Shown here piece by piece: positions 28,563 through 36,564 of a stretch of 64,000 nt of DNA. Each line of letters begins with the position of its first letter. Position 1 is the stretch's first letter. The notes under the pieces were generated by a model. That model ran no database searches, was not told the DNA's origin, and worked only from the letters and a program-made list of their open reading frames with translations. This stretch comes from Kribbella amoyensis. GTDB lineage: Bacteria; Actinomycetota; Actinomycetes; Propionibacteriales; Kribbellaceae. The stretch lies in the NCBI RefSeq assembly GCF_007828865.1, contig NZ_VIVK01000001.1, forward strand, positions 744,001 through 808,000. Reading direction: 5' to 3'. The position numbers were made by a program, and so were the translations under genes.

Positions 28563-28586
28563 TCAACGTTGACTATTCAAAGTTGA
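28563..28586. promoter_or_regulatory. Probable PadR operator (two palindromes)
   Basis: Two near-identical 10-bp palindromes, TCAACGTTGA (28563-28572) and TCAAAGTTGA (28577-28586), lie 14 bp apart in the 109-bp region between padR and the divergent ABC exporter. The surrounding sequence is clearly AT-rich compared with its neighbourhood. Paired palindromes in this position suit binding by a dimeric repressor, by inference PadR. Confidence 0.55.
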
Positions 28587-28604
28587 TCACTCACACTCGT
28601 CGGC

Positions 28605-29600
28605 ATGATGATCGAGGCACGCGGGTTGGTCCGCACCTTCAAGACGAGGAAAGGGACGGTCGAAGCTGTCCAGGGGGTCGATCTGCAGGTGACCGACGGG
28701 GAGATCGTCGGCTTCCTGGGCCCGAACGGGGCCGGTAAGACCACGACGATGCGGATGCTGGCGACGTTGATCCAGCCGACCAGCGGCAGTGCGACGGTGG
28801 CCGGGTGCGACCTGGCCAAGGACCCGGTCGGGGTCCGGCGGCGGATCGGGTACGTGCCGCAGGGCGGGTCCACGTTGCCCGAGGCGATCGCCGGGGACGA
28901 GGTGGTCGACCACGCCCGGCTGTACGGGGTGGACAAGCGGAAAGCGACGGCCGATGGGCAGCGGCTGTTCGAGGAGCTGGACCTGCCCGGGCTGTGGCGG
29001 CGGCAGTGCAAGACGCTGTCGGGCGGGCAGCGGCGGCGGCTCGACATCGTGATGGGGCTGGTCCACGATCCGAAGCTGATCTTCCTGGACGAGCCGACCA
29101 CCGGCCTCGACCCGCAGGCGCGGGCGAACCTGTGGGAGCACATCCGCGGGCTCCGCCGGCGCGGCGCGACGATCTTCCTGACCACGCACTACCTGGACGA
29201 GGCAGACGCGCTCTGCGACCGGATCCTGGTCATCGACCACGGCAAGATCGTTGCCTCCGGCACCCCGGAGGAGCTGAAGCAGCAGGTGTCCGGCGACGGC
29301 GTCCGGCTCCGGCTCGCCGATCCGGCCCAGGCGCCGACCGTGACGAAGGTGGTCGAGGAACTGCCCGGCGCGGTCGAGGTGGAGACCGACGGTGACGTGG
29401 TCGGCTTCCGGATCCCGAAGGGTGGCGCGATCCTGCCCGGCCTGCTCCGTCAGATCGATGCCCAGGGCATCGAGCTCGAGGGGGTCGAGGTGCATCGCCC
29501 GACGCTGGACGACGTGTTCCTGACCATGACCGGCCGCTCGCTGCGGGACGACAGCGACGCCAAGCCCCAGAACGAGACCGAGAAGGAGACCGTGGCATGA
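28605..29600 (+). CDS. ABC transporter ATP-binding protein (DrrA-like)
   Basis: A 331-residue ATPase of the daunorubicin-resistance/ABC-2 exporter group. Walker A is GPNGAGKTT at residues 39-47, the signature is LSGGQRRRL near 139-147, Walker B is LIFLDEPTTGLD near 158-169, and the H-loop is TTHYLDEADAL. The C-terminal ~100 residues form the DUF4162-like extension typical of DrrA proteins. It pairs with the ABC-2 permease that follows, and the PadR gene on its left probably controls both. The exported compound is unknown; drug or lipid export is the usual role. Confidence 0.93.
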   Translation: MMIEARGLVRTFKTRKGTVEAVQGVDLQVTDGEIVGFLGPNGAGKTTTMRMLATLIQPTSGSATVAGCDLAKDPVGVRRRIGYVPQGGSTLPEAIAGDEVVDHARLYGVDKRKATADGQRLFEELDLPGLWRRQCKTLSGGQRRRLDIVMGLVHDPKLIFLDEPTTGLDPQARANLWEHIRGLRRRGATIFLTTHYLDEADALCDRILVIDHGKIVASGTPEELKQQVSGDGVRLRLADPAQAPTVTKVVEELPGAVEVETDGDVVGFRIPKGGAILPGLLRQIDAQGIELEGVEVHRPTLDDVFLTMTGRSLRDDSDAKPQNETEKETVA

Positions 29601-29676
29601 GCGAGCGAAGCGAGGTCATCGTCGAACACAGCCCAGGTCGTGCCTCATCGACGCCCGGAGCGAAGCGAGGACGTCG
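29601..29676. repeat. Short GAGCGAAGCGAGG repeat pair in the ABC operon
   Basis: Between the ATPase stop and the permease start, GCGAGCGAAGCGAGG (29602-29616) and GGAGCGAAGCGAGG (29659-29672) repeat the same core, each followed by a GTC/CGTC and an ATCG or TCGATGAG segment. Such GAGCGAAGCGAG elements recur between genes in many actinobacterial genomes. The function is unknown. Confidence 0.5.
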
Positions 29677-30441
29677 ATGAGCACTCTGCGGGAGACGTGG
29701 ATCGTGTTCAACCGGGCGATGCGGCTGTCGCTGCGCAACCCGATGTGGTCGATCCTGATGCTCAGCCAGCCGTTGCTGTACCTGTTCCTGTTCGGCCCGT
29801 TGCTGAAGCCGATCACGGCCCAGATCAGCGAGGGCGCGACCACCAACGCGTACCAGGTGTTCATCCCCGGCCTGATCGTCCAGCTCGGCATGTTCGGCGC
29901 GATGTTCGTCGGCTTCGGCCTGATCGCGGAGTACCGGGCCGGCGTGATCGAGGCGGACCGGGTCACGCCGGCCAGCCGGATCGCGCTGATGGCCGGCCGG
30001 GTCCTGCGGGACGTCGTGGTGCTCGTGGTCCAGTCGGTCCTGCTCCTCGTGGTGTCGATCCCGATGGGCCTGCGCGCCCCGGTCGGCGGGGTGCTGTTGT
30101 CGCTGGTGATCGTGGCCCTGCTCGGTGCGACGTTCGCCTCGCTGTCGTACTCGGTGGCCCTGATCACCAAGAGCGAGGACGCCCTGGCCCCGCTGCTGAA
30201 CGGGATCGCGATGCCGTTGCTGCTGCTGTCCGGGATCCTGCTGCCGATGCAGATCGGTCCAACCTGGTTGCAGCGGCTGTCCGACATCAGCCCGCTCAAG
30301 CACGTCGTCACCGGGGTGCGTGCCCTGTTCCGTGGGGACATCGGGAGCAGTTCGTCGCTGTGGGGGCTGTTCTGGGTGGTGCTGCTGACCGTGATCGGTC
30401 TGGCCGTCGGAGCTCGCACCTTCCGCAAGGAATCCGCCTAG
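29677..30441 (+). CDS. ABC-2 type transporter permease
   Basis: A 254-residue integral membrane protein with six predicted helices, the ABC-2 exporter fold. Characteristic parts are the amphipathic N-terminus (ETWIVFNRAMRLSLRNP), the first helix LSQPLLYLFLFGPLL, and the late MPLLLLSGILLPMQIGPTWL plus ISPLKHVVTGVRAL signature of the DrrB group. Its ATG is GATGAGCAC at 29677, after the 76-bp linker with the repeat pair. It works with the ATPase upstream. A hairpin terminator follows at 30451. Confidence 0.93.
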   Translation: MSTLRETWIVFNRAMRLSLRNPMWSILMLSQPLLYLFLFGPLLKPITAQISEGATTNAYQVFIPGLIVQLGMFGAMFVGFGLIAEYRAGVIEADRVTPASRIALMAGRVLRDVVVLVVQSVLLLVVSIPMGLRAPVGGVLLSLVIVALLGATFASLSYSVALITKSEDALAPLLNGIAMPLLLLSGILLPMQIGPTWLQRLSDISPLKHVVTGVRALFRGDIGSSSSLWGLFWVVLLTVIGLAVGARTFRKESA

Positions 30442-30450
30442 CCGTCCGCC

Positions 30451-30483
30451 GCGTCCGGAGAGCCCACAGGGTTCTCCGGACGC
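30451..30483 (+). terminator. Hairpin terminator of the ABC operon
   Basis: GCGTCCGGAGA (30451-30461) and TCTCCGGACGC (30473-30483) form a perfect 11-bp stem 10 bp after the permease stop, with an 11-nt loop. No T tract follows. Confidence 0.6.
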
Positions 30484-30518
30484 AAGGCTGTGTTCATCGG
30501 GTGGTCGCCTGGCCTGGT

Positions 30519-30524
30519 TAGCGT
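30519..30524 (+). promoter_or_regulatory. Putative -10 box of a leaderless mannosyltransferase transcript
   Basis: TAGCGT matches TANNNT and lies 7 nt before the ATG at 30532. The spacing and the lack of a ribosome-binding site support that ATG rather than the GTG at 30490. Confidence 0.35.
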
Positions 30525-30531
30525 GCCCGGC

Positions 30532-32043
30532 ATGCGAGTGCCTTCGCCGATGGTGCGTGGGGTGGTGGGGGCGTTCGTCGTCGCGGCCGCCTCACTGGTG
30601 ACGTCCGTGGTACCCGCGTCGTCGTGGGTGGCATCGCTGCCGATCGCGAGCGACCTGCGGCACTCGTTGCCGGGCCGGATGATCGGGCTCGCGTTCATGG
30701 TGTTCGGACTCGGCCTGCTCGGCTGGGCCTGGCTGTCGGTCGGCCGGGACGTCCTCGCCGGAGTACAGCACCGCCTCCTCCCCCTCGTTGCGGCATGGTG
30801 CGCGCCGTTGCTGTTCACGCCGCCGCTGTTCAGCCGGGACGCGTGGAGCTACGCGGCCCAGGGCGCCCTGGTCTCGCACGGCCTCGACCCGTACGCCCTG
30901 GGCCCGGGTGCCCTCTCCGGCCGGGTGATCGAGGCCGTCGACCCGATGTGGATGAACACGCCGGCGCCGTACGGGCCACTCCCCCTCGCGTACGGCGGAC
31001 TGGCGGCACAGGTCACCCTCGATCCGTACCTGTTGATGCTCGCGCATCGGGCGCTCGCGCTGCTCGGCATCGTCCTGATCGCGTGGGCAATCCCCAAACT
31101 CGCCGTGGCCTGCCGCGTGGATCCCACGATCGCGACCTGGCTCGTCGTCGCGAACCCGATGCTGATCACGCACGGACTCGGTGCCGCGCACAACGACGTA
31201 CTGATGCTCGGCCTGGCTTGTTCGGCGTTCGCGATCGCGCTGACCGGCCAGTGGGGAACAGCTGCCGTGATCGCCGGGACGGCCGCCGCGGTGAAGGCGC
31301 CGGGTGGACTCGTCGTGATCGCGATCGCCGCCGTGATGAGCCCGTTGGCGGGCCGCGCCCTCCGGCTCGCGAGCCTGGCGATCGCGGGTGTCGTCTCAGT
31401 CCTCACCCTGGTGACGATCGGCGAACTCACCGGCGTCGGCTCCGGCTGGCTCGGCGCCCTCGACGTCCCCGGCCTGGTCCGGTCCCCGTTCTCGATCGCG
31501 AACCTGCTCGGCATGGGCACCTCGGGCGTCCTGGAATGGTTGGGCGCCGACACGGCCGCTCAGGAAGCGCTACAGGTCATCCGCCTGCTCGGCATCCTGA
31601 CCGCGCTCACCTTGATCGCCGTCCTCGGCCTGCGCTCGCACATCCACCAAGCCGCCCGCGCGGTCGGCGTCGCCCTGCTCGCCGTCATCCTCCTCGGCCC
31701 GACCGCCCACGACTGGTACTTCCTCTGGTGCCTCCCGTTCCTGGCCGTCGCCCGCCCCGGCCGCCGCCTCACCACCGCCGTCGTCGGTGTCAGCCTCATC
31801 CTCACCATCGCGGCCCCCCTCAACTCCTCCCTCCGCGGAGCCGTCATCCCCATCCTCGTCACCACGGCCCTCGTCCTGGTAGTAGCCGGAGCCCTCCTAG
31901 GCCACCTCCGAACCCTCCTGCCGGCCCCTCAGGCCGCGACTGGCGGGCGCGAGCCGAGAATCGTCGGCACCCGGCTGGTCAGTTCGATCCGGGAGCGCAG
32001 GAACGGCGAGATCCGGTCCGCCACGTCCACCAGTCGTTCGTAG
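30532..32043 (+). CDS. MptB-like polyprenol-phosphate-mannose mannosyltransferase
   Basis: A membrane protein of about 503 residues, rich in hydrophobic helices, of the GT-C fold. It resembles the actinobacterial alpha-1,6-mannosyltransferases MptA/MptB: an external loop with the acidic pair FSRDAWSYAAQGALVSHGLDPY, then APYGPLPLAYGG, ANPMLITHGLGAAHNDVLM and a C-terminal HDWYFLWCLPFLAVA segment. It would use polyprenyl-phosphate-mannose at the outer face of the membrane for lipoglycan or glycan synthesis. The frame is open from a GTG at 30490; I prefer the ATG at 30532. The last ~38 residues run over the 3' end of the convergent Abi gene and are probably not conserved. Confidence 0.8.
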   Translation: MRVPSPMVRGVVGAFVVAAASLVTSVVPASSWVASLPIASDLRHSLPGRMIGLAFMVFGLGLLGWAWLSVGRDVLAGVQHRLLPLVAAWCAPLLFTPPLFSRDAWSYAAQGALVSHGLDPYALGPGALSGRVIEAVDPMWMNTPAPYGPLPLAYGGLAAQVTLDPYLLMLAHRALALLGIVLIAWAIPKLAVACRVDPTIATWLVVANPMLITHGLGAAHNDVLMLGLACSAFAIALTGQWGTAAVIAGTAAAVKAPGGLVVIAIAAVMSPLAGRALRLASLAIAGVVSVLTLVTIGELTGVGSGWLGALDVPGLVRSPFSIANLLGMGTSGVLEWLGADTAAQEALQVIRLLGILTALTLIAVLGLRSHIHQAARAVGVALLAVILLGPTAHDWYFLWCLPFLAVARPGRRLTTAVVGVSLILTIAAPLNSSLRGAVIPILVTTALVLVVAGALLGHLRTLLPAPQAATGGREPRIVGTRLVSSIRERRNGEIRSATSTSRS

Positions 32044-32578
32044 GCCATGCCGAGGTCGCGGCTTGAATCGGCTCGTGGTGAGCGATCCGATTCCGCAGCA
32101 GGCGCAGCCCGTTCAGCTCGGAGTGGAGGCGCAGCCGGCGCACCGGACCGTCGAAGGCGTACCGAAGGCAGGGCTGCCAGAGTCGTCGGTTGTACTCGTC
32201 CCCGAGCAAGGACCACCAGAAGCCGAACGGCAGCTCGGCGACCACCTTGCCCGGAACTTCGGCCCGGTCATCACGAGTCGCATTGTGCCGCGCGACGGCG
32301 ATCTTCGCGCGGGTGGGCGGCGACAGCGGCACCACCTCGTCGACGTACCAAGCCTTCCGAGCACCGCAGGACGCCGCCCAGCCGGTCAACTGGCGGTCCA
32401 TGGCGTTCCGTAGGCCGACCTCCAGGTAGTGGAGTGATTCGAAGAAGGCGCCACTGACCTCGGAATTCCAGCCGTAGAGGATCAGGGCATCAGGGATTCG
32501 GCCCGAGCAGGTGGTGAGGTAAGGGGCGAGGCGGGCCCGGGACAGGAGGTCCTCGAGGGTCCAGGGTGAGCGGGGCAA
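31929..32578 (-). pseudogene. Abi-family (HEPN) protein gene with a frameshift
   Basis: The first frame, from an ATG at 32578, encodes an abortive-infection-type protein: GRIPDALILYGWNSEVSGAF, a family helix LEVGLRNAMDRQL, FGFWWSLLGDEYN, and a HEPN RNase-like motif LRNRIAHHEP. After HHEPIQA at about 32066 this frame turns to nonsense and ends at 31979. The neighbouring frame continues the family from there (RDLGMAYERLVDVADRISPF and on to a stop at 31929). A single missing base, probably in an Asn codon before RDL, explains it. It may be a disrupted defence gene or an assembly error. The repaired protein would be about 215 residues. Confidence 0.75.
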
Positions 32579-32607
32579 CGGTAGAGCCTTCCCTGAGGGG
32601 TTCGGGT

Positions 32608-32636
32608 TTGCTTGGCTGGTGCGGATGCTCTACCGT
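32608..32636 (+). promoter_or_regulatory. Promoter of the candidate small RNA
   Basis: TTGCTT (32608-32613) and TACCGT (32631-32636) are separated by 17 nt, a good fit to the housekeeping -35/-10 arrangement of actinobacteria. It points into the structured segment ending in a T-rich run at 32710, with no open frame between. Confidence 0.45.
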
Positions 32637-32641
32637 CGAAG

Positions 32642-32710
32642 GCATTGGGAGCCCCGGGAATCACGGCGTACCGGCTTCGGCCAGGGAAACCCCCCGGGGC
32701 CTTTTCTTTT
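32642..32710 (+). ncRNA. Candidate small structured RNA with its own terminator
   Basis: Downstream of the promoter-like boxes the sequence folds into a closed unit. GCCCCGGG (32652-32659) pairs with CCCGGGGC (about 32693-32700), and inside it GGCTTCGGCC makes a small UUCG tetraloop hairpin. CTTTTCTTTT follows as the T-rich tail of an intrinsic terminator. It has no open frame. A run of six C precedes the closing arm. The family is unknown; I considered 6C RNA, but it lacks the two C-looped hairpins. It lies between the Abi-like gene and menD. Confidence 0.45.
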
Positions 32711-32722
32711 GTTCAGCAAGGT

Positions 32723-32756
32723 CGTTGAGCGCACTACGAGCGTAGTGCGCTCAACG
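32723..32756 (-). terminator. Perfect 16-bp palindrome after menD
   Basis: CGTTGAGCGCACTACG (32723-32738) and its exact reverse complement (32741-32756) are separated by only AG. It lies 41 bp past the menD stop, a suitable place for the terminator of the menE-menC-menD operon. No T tract follows on the minus strand. Confidence 0.55.
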
Positions 32757-32796
32757 TCTGTTCTGCTCAGTCTCCCGCTGATCCTGTGGACAACCG

Positions 32797-34449
32797 TCAG
32801 ATCTGCTTGAGGGCTTGGGTGGTGGCGGTGGTGAGGGCTTGGGGGAGGGTGGTGGGGCGGGGGATGCGGGCTTCAATCAGGTCGATGCCGGCGACTGTTG
32901 TGGTCAGGGCTGCTTGGAGGGCTTCGGGGGTTCTGGCTTGGGTGTAGGGGATTCGGTGGGCGGCGGCCAGGGCTTCGAGGTTGGTGTCGTGGGGGGTGCC
33001 GAAGACTCGCTCGAAGTGGGTGGTGCCGGCTTGTTCGAGGGTGGAGAAGATGCCGCCGCCGTTGTCGTTGACGACCACGATGCGCAGGTCGGGGCGGGGT
33101 TCGCCGGGGCCGATGACGAGCGCGTTGGTGTCGTGCAGGAAGGCGAGGTCGCCGACCAGGGCGTACGTCGGGCCCGCGTTCGCCAGGGCCGCGCCGATCG
33201 CGGTGGAGAGGGTGCCGTCGATACCGGCCAGGCCGCGGTTCGCGATCGTGCGGATCGGGACGACCGGGGCCAGGTCGAGGTCGCGGATCGGGTTCGAGGA
33301 CGCGACCACGAGCATGCCGTCGGCGCCGACCGCGGATCCGACCAGTGCCGCGATCGAGGGACCGGTCAACGCTCCCGGGGACGTGGAGTTGGCAAGCACC
33401 TTGTCGATCGCCGGGCGGGCCAGTTCGTCGGCGTGGAGCCAGCGGGCCAGCCAGTCGGTCTCGTCGGTACCGATCACCTCGGCGCCGGTGATGACCGAGG
33501 TCGCCCGGCGGGCCGCGTCGGGCCAGCGGCCGGTCGGGGCGACCACGACGACCTCGACGTCGGGACGCGACAGCAGGCGGGTGATCGGGCGGGACAGGGT
33601 CGGGTGGCCGAAGACGATCACCCGCTCGATCTCGTCCGCCAAGCTCGTTGCGCCTAGCAACAACCGGTACGTCGGGACGACGGCCGACCCCGTTCGCGCC
33701 CGGCTCGACGGCTCAGCGAACAAGGGCCAGTTCCCGGCCTCGGCCACCAGGCGTGCGGCCTGCGACGCCCCGTCCCCGGCGACGACCACGGTCTTCGGTC
33801 CCACCGCGAGCGCCGACGGTTGAGCCGAGGTCGCGTGGATCGCGGTCCACGGTCCCGTGGTTCGGCCGTCCAGCGGTTCGGGCCAGTCCGGTCCCTCGGT
33901 CGGTACCAGCGGTTCGACCAGCGGACAGTTGAGCTGCACGGGACCCGGATCCGCCGTGCGAGCACCGACCGCGGTCGAGACGGCCCGGGCGACCTGCGAG
34001 CGCCAGTACGCGACCTGGCCCGCCTCGCGTCGCGGTACGCCCATCTCGTGGAACAACCGGACCGCGTCGCCGAACACCTTCAGCTGGTCGGTGGTCTGGT
34101 TCGCCCCACTCCCCCGCAGCTCCGGCGGCCGGTCCGCGCTCAGCACGATCAACGGGAGCCCGCTGTGCGACGCCTCCAGGACGGCGGGATGCAGGTTCGC
34201 CACCGCGGTACCGGACGTCGTCACGACCGGCACGGGCAGCCCTGTTCCGCGGATAAGGCCGAGGGCAAGGAATCCCGCAGTACGCTCGTCGATCCGGACG
34301 TGCAGGCGCAGTCGCCCGTCCCGGTCGGCCTCAGCGAGCGCCATCGCGAGAGGGGCGCTGCGTGAGCCCGGTGCGAGGACGGCTTCGCGGACGCCGCAGC
34401 GGATCAGCTCGTCGACGACCACTGTCGCGAACGCCGTGGACGGGTTCAT
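32797..34449 (-). CDS. menD: SEPHCHC synthase (menaquinone synthesis, MenD)
   Basis: The thiamine-diphosphate enzyme (550 residues) that joins 2-oxoglutarate to isochorismate with loss of CO2. The N-terminal AVLAPGSRSAPLAMALAE and the early TSGTAVANLHPAVLEASHSG block match MenD. The ThDP motif is GDLAFLHDTNALVIG to VNDNGGGIFS near residues 430-470. The length is typical. The start at 34449 shares ATGA with menC; the upstream extension of the frame is menC out of frame. A palindromic terminator follows. Confidence 0.95.
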   Translation of the reverse strand: MNPSTAFATVVVDELIRCGVREAVLAPGSRSAPLAMALAEADRDGRLRLHVRIDERTAGFLALGLIRGTGLPVPVVTTSGTAVANLHPAVLEASHSGLPLIVLSADRPPELRGSGANQTTDQLKVFGDAVRLFHEMGVPRREAGQVAYWRSQVARAVSTAVGARTADPGPVQLNCPLVEPLVPTEGPDWPEPLDGRTTGPWTAIHATSAQPSALAVGPKTVVVAGDGASQAARLVAEAGNWPLFAEPSSRARTGSAVVPTYRLLLGATSLADEIERVIVFGHPTLSRPITRLLSRPDVEVVVVAPTGRWPDAARRATSVITGAEVIGTDETDWLARWLHADELARPAIDKVLANSTSPGALTGPSIAALVGSAVGADGMLVVASSNPIRDLDLAPVVPIRTIANRGLAGIDGTLSTAIGAALANAGPTYALVGDLAFLHDTNALVIGPGEPRPDLRIVVVNDNGGGIFSTLEQAGTTHFERVFGTPHDTNLEALAAAHRIPYTQARTPEALQAALTTTVAGIDLIEARIPRPTTLPQALTTATTQALKQI

Positions 34450-35387
34450 CCCGTACTTCCCTTCAGCTCCTGCACTCTGGCCAACCGTGCTTCCCACACC
34501 GCTCTGGTCTCCGCCGAAGCAGTGGCTGCCTCCAACCGCGACGGGTCAGGTGAGATCCGCCGTACCGGCAGCATCCCGTGCACCGGCAGCAGCGGTTCGG
34601 CGACCACCTCGCTGGTGAACATCGAGACAGTGCCCAACCCGCACGCGTACGGGAGTTCCGGTAACGCGGCGGCGAGCGCAACCCCGGCGGCGATCCCCAC
34701 CGACGTCTCCAGCGCGGACGACACCACCACGGGCAGCCCGATCTGCTCGGCGATCTCCAGACACGCCCGCACTCCGCCGATGGGCTGCACCTTCAGTACG
34801 GCGATGTCGGCGGCTTCCAGCTCGCGGACACGCAACGGATCCTCGGCCCGCCGGATCGACTCGTCCGCGGCGACCAGTACGTCGGTCCGCCGGCGTACCG
34901 CGGCCAGGTCCTCCACCGAGGCGCACGGCTGCTCCACGTACTCCAGGTCGAAGCGGTCGAGCTCCTTCAACGCGGCAACGGCTTCGTCGACGGACCACGC
35001 GCCGTTCGCGTCGATCCGCACCCGACCGTCCGGACCGAGGACGTCCCGTACCGCCTCCACGCGATTCAGGTCGTCCGCCAACGTCTGTCCAGGCTCGGCG
35101 ACCTTCACCTTCGCAGTACGGCACCCGGATCGCTCCACGAGTTGCCGTGCGATCTCCGGACCAACGGCGGGCACCGTGCAATTCACCGGTACCGCTGTCC
35201 GTACCGCCTCCGGCCAGCCCTCGTACGCCGCCTCGTGCGCCGCGCGCAACCAGGAGACGCAGGTGGCGTCGTCGTAGTCCAGGAACGGGCTCCACTCGGC
35301 CCAACCGGCGGGACCCTCGAACAGCATGCCCTCGCGCACCGTGATCCCACGGAACCTGTTCCGCAGTCCCAGCGAGTACGTGATCAC
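34446..35387 (-). CDS. menC: o-Succinylbenzoate synthase
   Basis: An enolase-superfamily dehydratase, 313 residues, acting after MenD and MenH. The two catalytic lysines are visible in TAKVKVAEPG and AVLKVQPIGG. The three metal ligands are in RIDANGAW, VEQPC and AADES. The N-terminus is short, which is usual for the actinobacterial type (about 320 residues). The start is the GTG at 35387, sharing GTGA with the menE stop. The 372-residue reading from an upstream ATG is menE in another frame. Confidence 0.95.
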   Translation of the reverse strand: MITYSLGLRNRFRGITVREGMLFEGPAGWAEWSPFLDYDDATCVSWLRAAHEAAYEGWPEAVRTAVPVNCTVPAVGPEIARQLVERSGCRTAKVKVAEPGQTLADDLNRVEAVRDVLGPDGRVRIDANGAWSVDEAVAALKELDRFDLEYVEQPCASVEDLAAVRRRTDVLVAADESIRRAEDPLRVRELEAADIAVLKVQPIGGVRACLEIAEQIGLPVVVSSALETSVGIAAGVALAAALPELPYACGLGTVSMFTSEVVAEPLLPVHGMLPVRRISPDPSRLEAATASAETRAVWEARLARVQELKGSTG

Positions 35388-36475
35388 CGCACACCGTCCA
35401 GCAGCGACTGGCGATCCACCTTGCCGGAAGCAAGCATCGGCAACGCGTCCAGCTGGACGACCGTCCGCGGCGCCCACGCTCGCGGCAGGGTCTCGGCCAC
35501 GAAGTCGCGCAGGGCCTGGCGCCGGGGCTGCCCGACCACGAACGCGACCACTCGCGTCCCCCATTCCACGTCGGGCACGCCCAGCACGACGGCGTCCTTC
35601 ACCTCGGGATGCTCGAGCAGCCGCGCCTGGACCGCGGGCAGGGTGACGTTGACCCCGCCGGAGATCACCACGTCGTCCAGCCGCCCGATCACCCGCAGCC
35701 GCCCGTCGACGAACTCACCGCGGTCCTGGGTCCGGAACCACCCGTCGCGGAGCACCTCGGCCGTCAACTCGGGCCGCAGCCGGTACCCGGAGAACAGGGT
35801 CGGCCCCTTGATCAGGATCCGTCCGTCATCGAGGTCCAGCGATGTCCCGGCCAGCGGCACCCCGGCGTACACGCACCCGCTGCCGGTCTCGGTCATCCCG
35901 TACGCCGGGATCGCGGTGACGCCCGCGGTCGCGGCCCGGGCCTTCAGGTCGGCGGGCATGGCGGCTCCGCCGATCACGATCGCGTCGAAACAGCGGAGCG
36001 CGTCGGCGGCGGATTCGAGGTACCGCGCGAGCTGGGTCGGGACCATCGCGGTGTAGCGGCGGGACCCGGTCATGCGGGCCGCGGCGGCGCTGAAGTCGTC
36101 CCCGGCGAGCACGGGCGTCGTCCCGGCGAGAACCGAGCGCGTGAGGATCTGCAGGCCACCGACGAAGTACGGCTTCATCGGGAGCAACCACTGCCCTGGT
36201 CCGCCGAGCCGGTCGTGCGTCGCACTCGCGGAGGCAATCAGCGCGTCGCGGGAGAGCAGTACGCCCTTCGGTTCGCCGGAGGAGCCCGACGTGGAGAGGA
36301 CGACCGCGCAGCCGTCCTCCACCGGCTCGTCCGGCACCGCTGCCTGCCGGACCCGCGCGGCACCGGCCGGGTCGGACGGCAACGGGGCGAACGGCGAACC
36401 GGATCCGGCCAGGACTTCCGTCAATGCCGACAGCACCGCGTCGGGGGTGCCGGGGATCAGCCGCAACGTAGACAT
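35384..36475 (-). CDS. menE: o-Succinylbenzoate-CoA ligase
   Basis: A 363-residue AMP-forming acyl-CoA synthetase that activates o-succinylbenzoate. The nucleotide loop is LSTSGSSGEPKGVLLS near residues 60-75, the motif AYGMTETGSGCVYAG near 191, the hinge and RTQDRGEFVDGRLRVIGR near 247, and the C-terminal catalytic lysine in MLASGKVDRQSLL near 352. It is shorter than general acyl-CoA ligases, as expected for MenE. The operon order is menE-menC-menD with stop-start overlaps. The ATG has a GAGGG site just upstream. menE is divergent from menA with 89 bp between. Confidence 0.94.
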   Translation of the reverse strand: MSTLRLIPGTPDAVLSALTEVLAGSGSPFAPLPSDPAGAARVRQAAVPDEPVEDGCAVVLSTSGSSGEPKGVLLSRDALIASASATHDRLGGPGQWLLPMKPYFVGGLQILTRSVLAGTTPVLAGDDFSAAAARMTGSRRYTAMVPTQLARYLESAADALRCFDAIVIGGAAMPADLKARAATAGVTAIPAYGMTETGSGCVYAGVPLAGTSLDLDDGRILIKGPTLFSGYRLRPELTAEVLRDGWFRTQDRGEFVDGRLRVIGRLDDVVISGGVNVTLPAVQARLLEHPEVKDAVVLGVPDVEWGTRVVAFVVGQPRRQALRDFVAETLPRAWAPRTVVQLDALPMLASGKVDRQSLLDGVR

Positions 36476-36564
36476 GTCCCTCTGAGAGTACGTCCCGGCC
36501 CCGGCGGTCCCGCAGCCCGTGCCGCCTGCGCGCCGTCGGCAGCGGGCTGACAGAATCGTCGGTC

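Noticed and set aside
32642..32710. 6C RNA at the candidate small RNA before menD
   Set aside because: It has one run of six C but not two hairpins with C-rich loops; the locus at 59115 fits that family much better.
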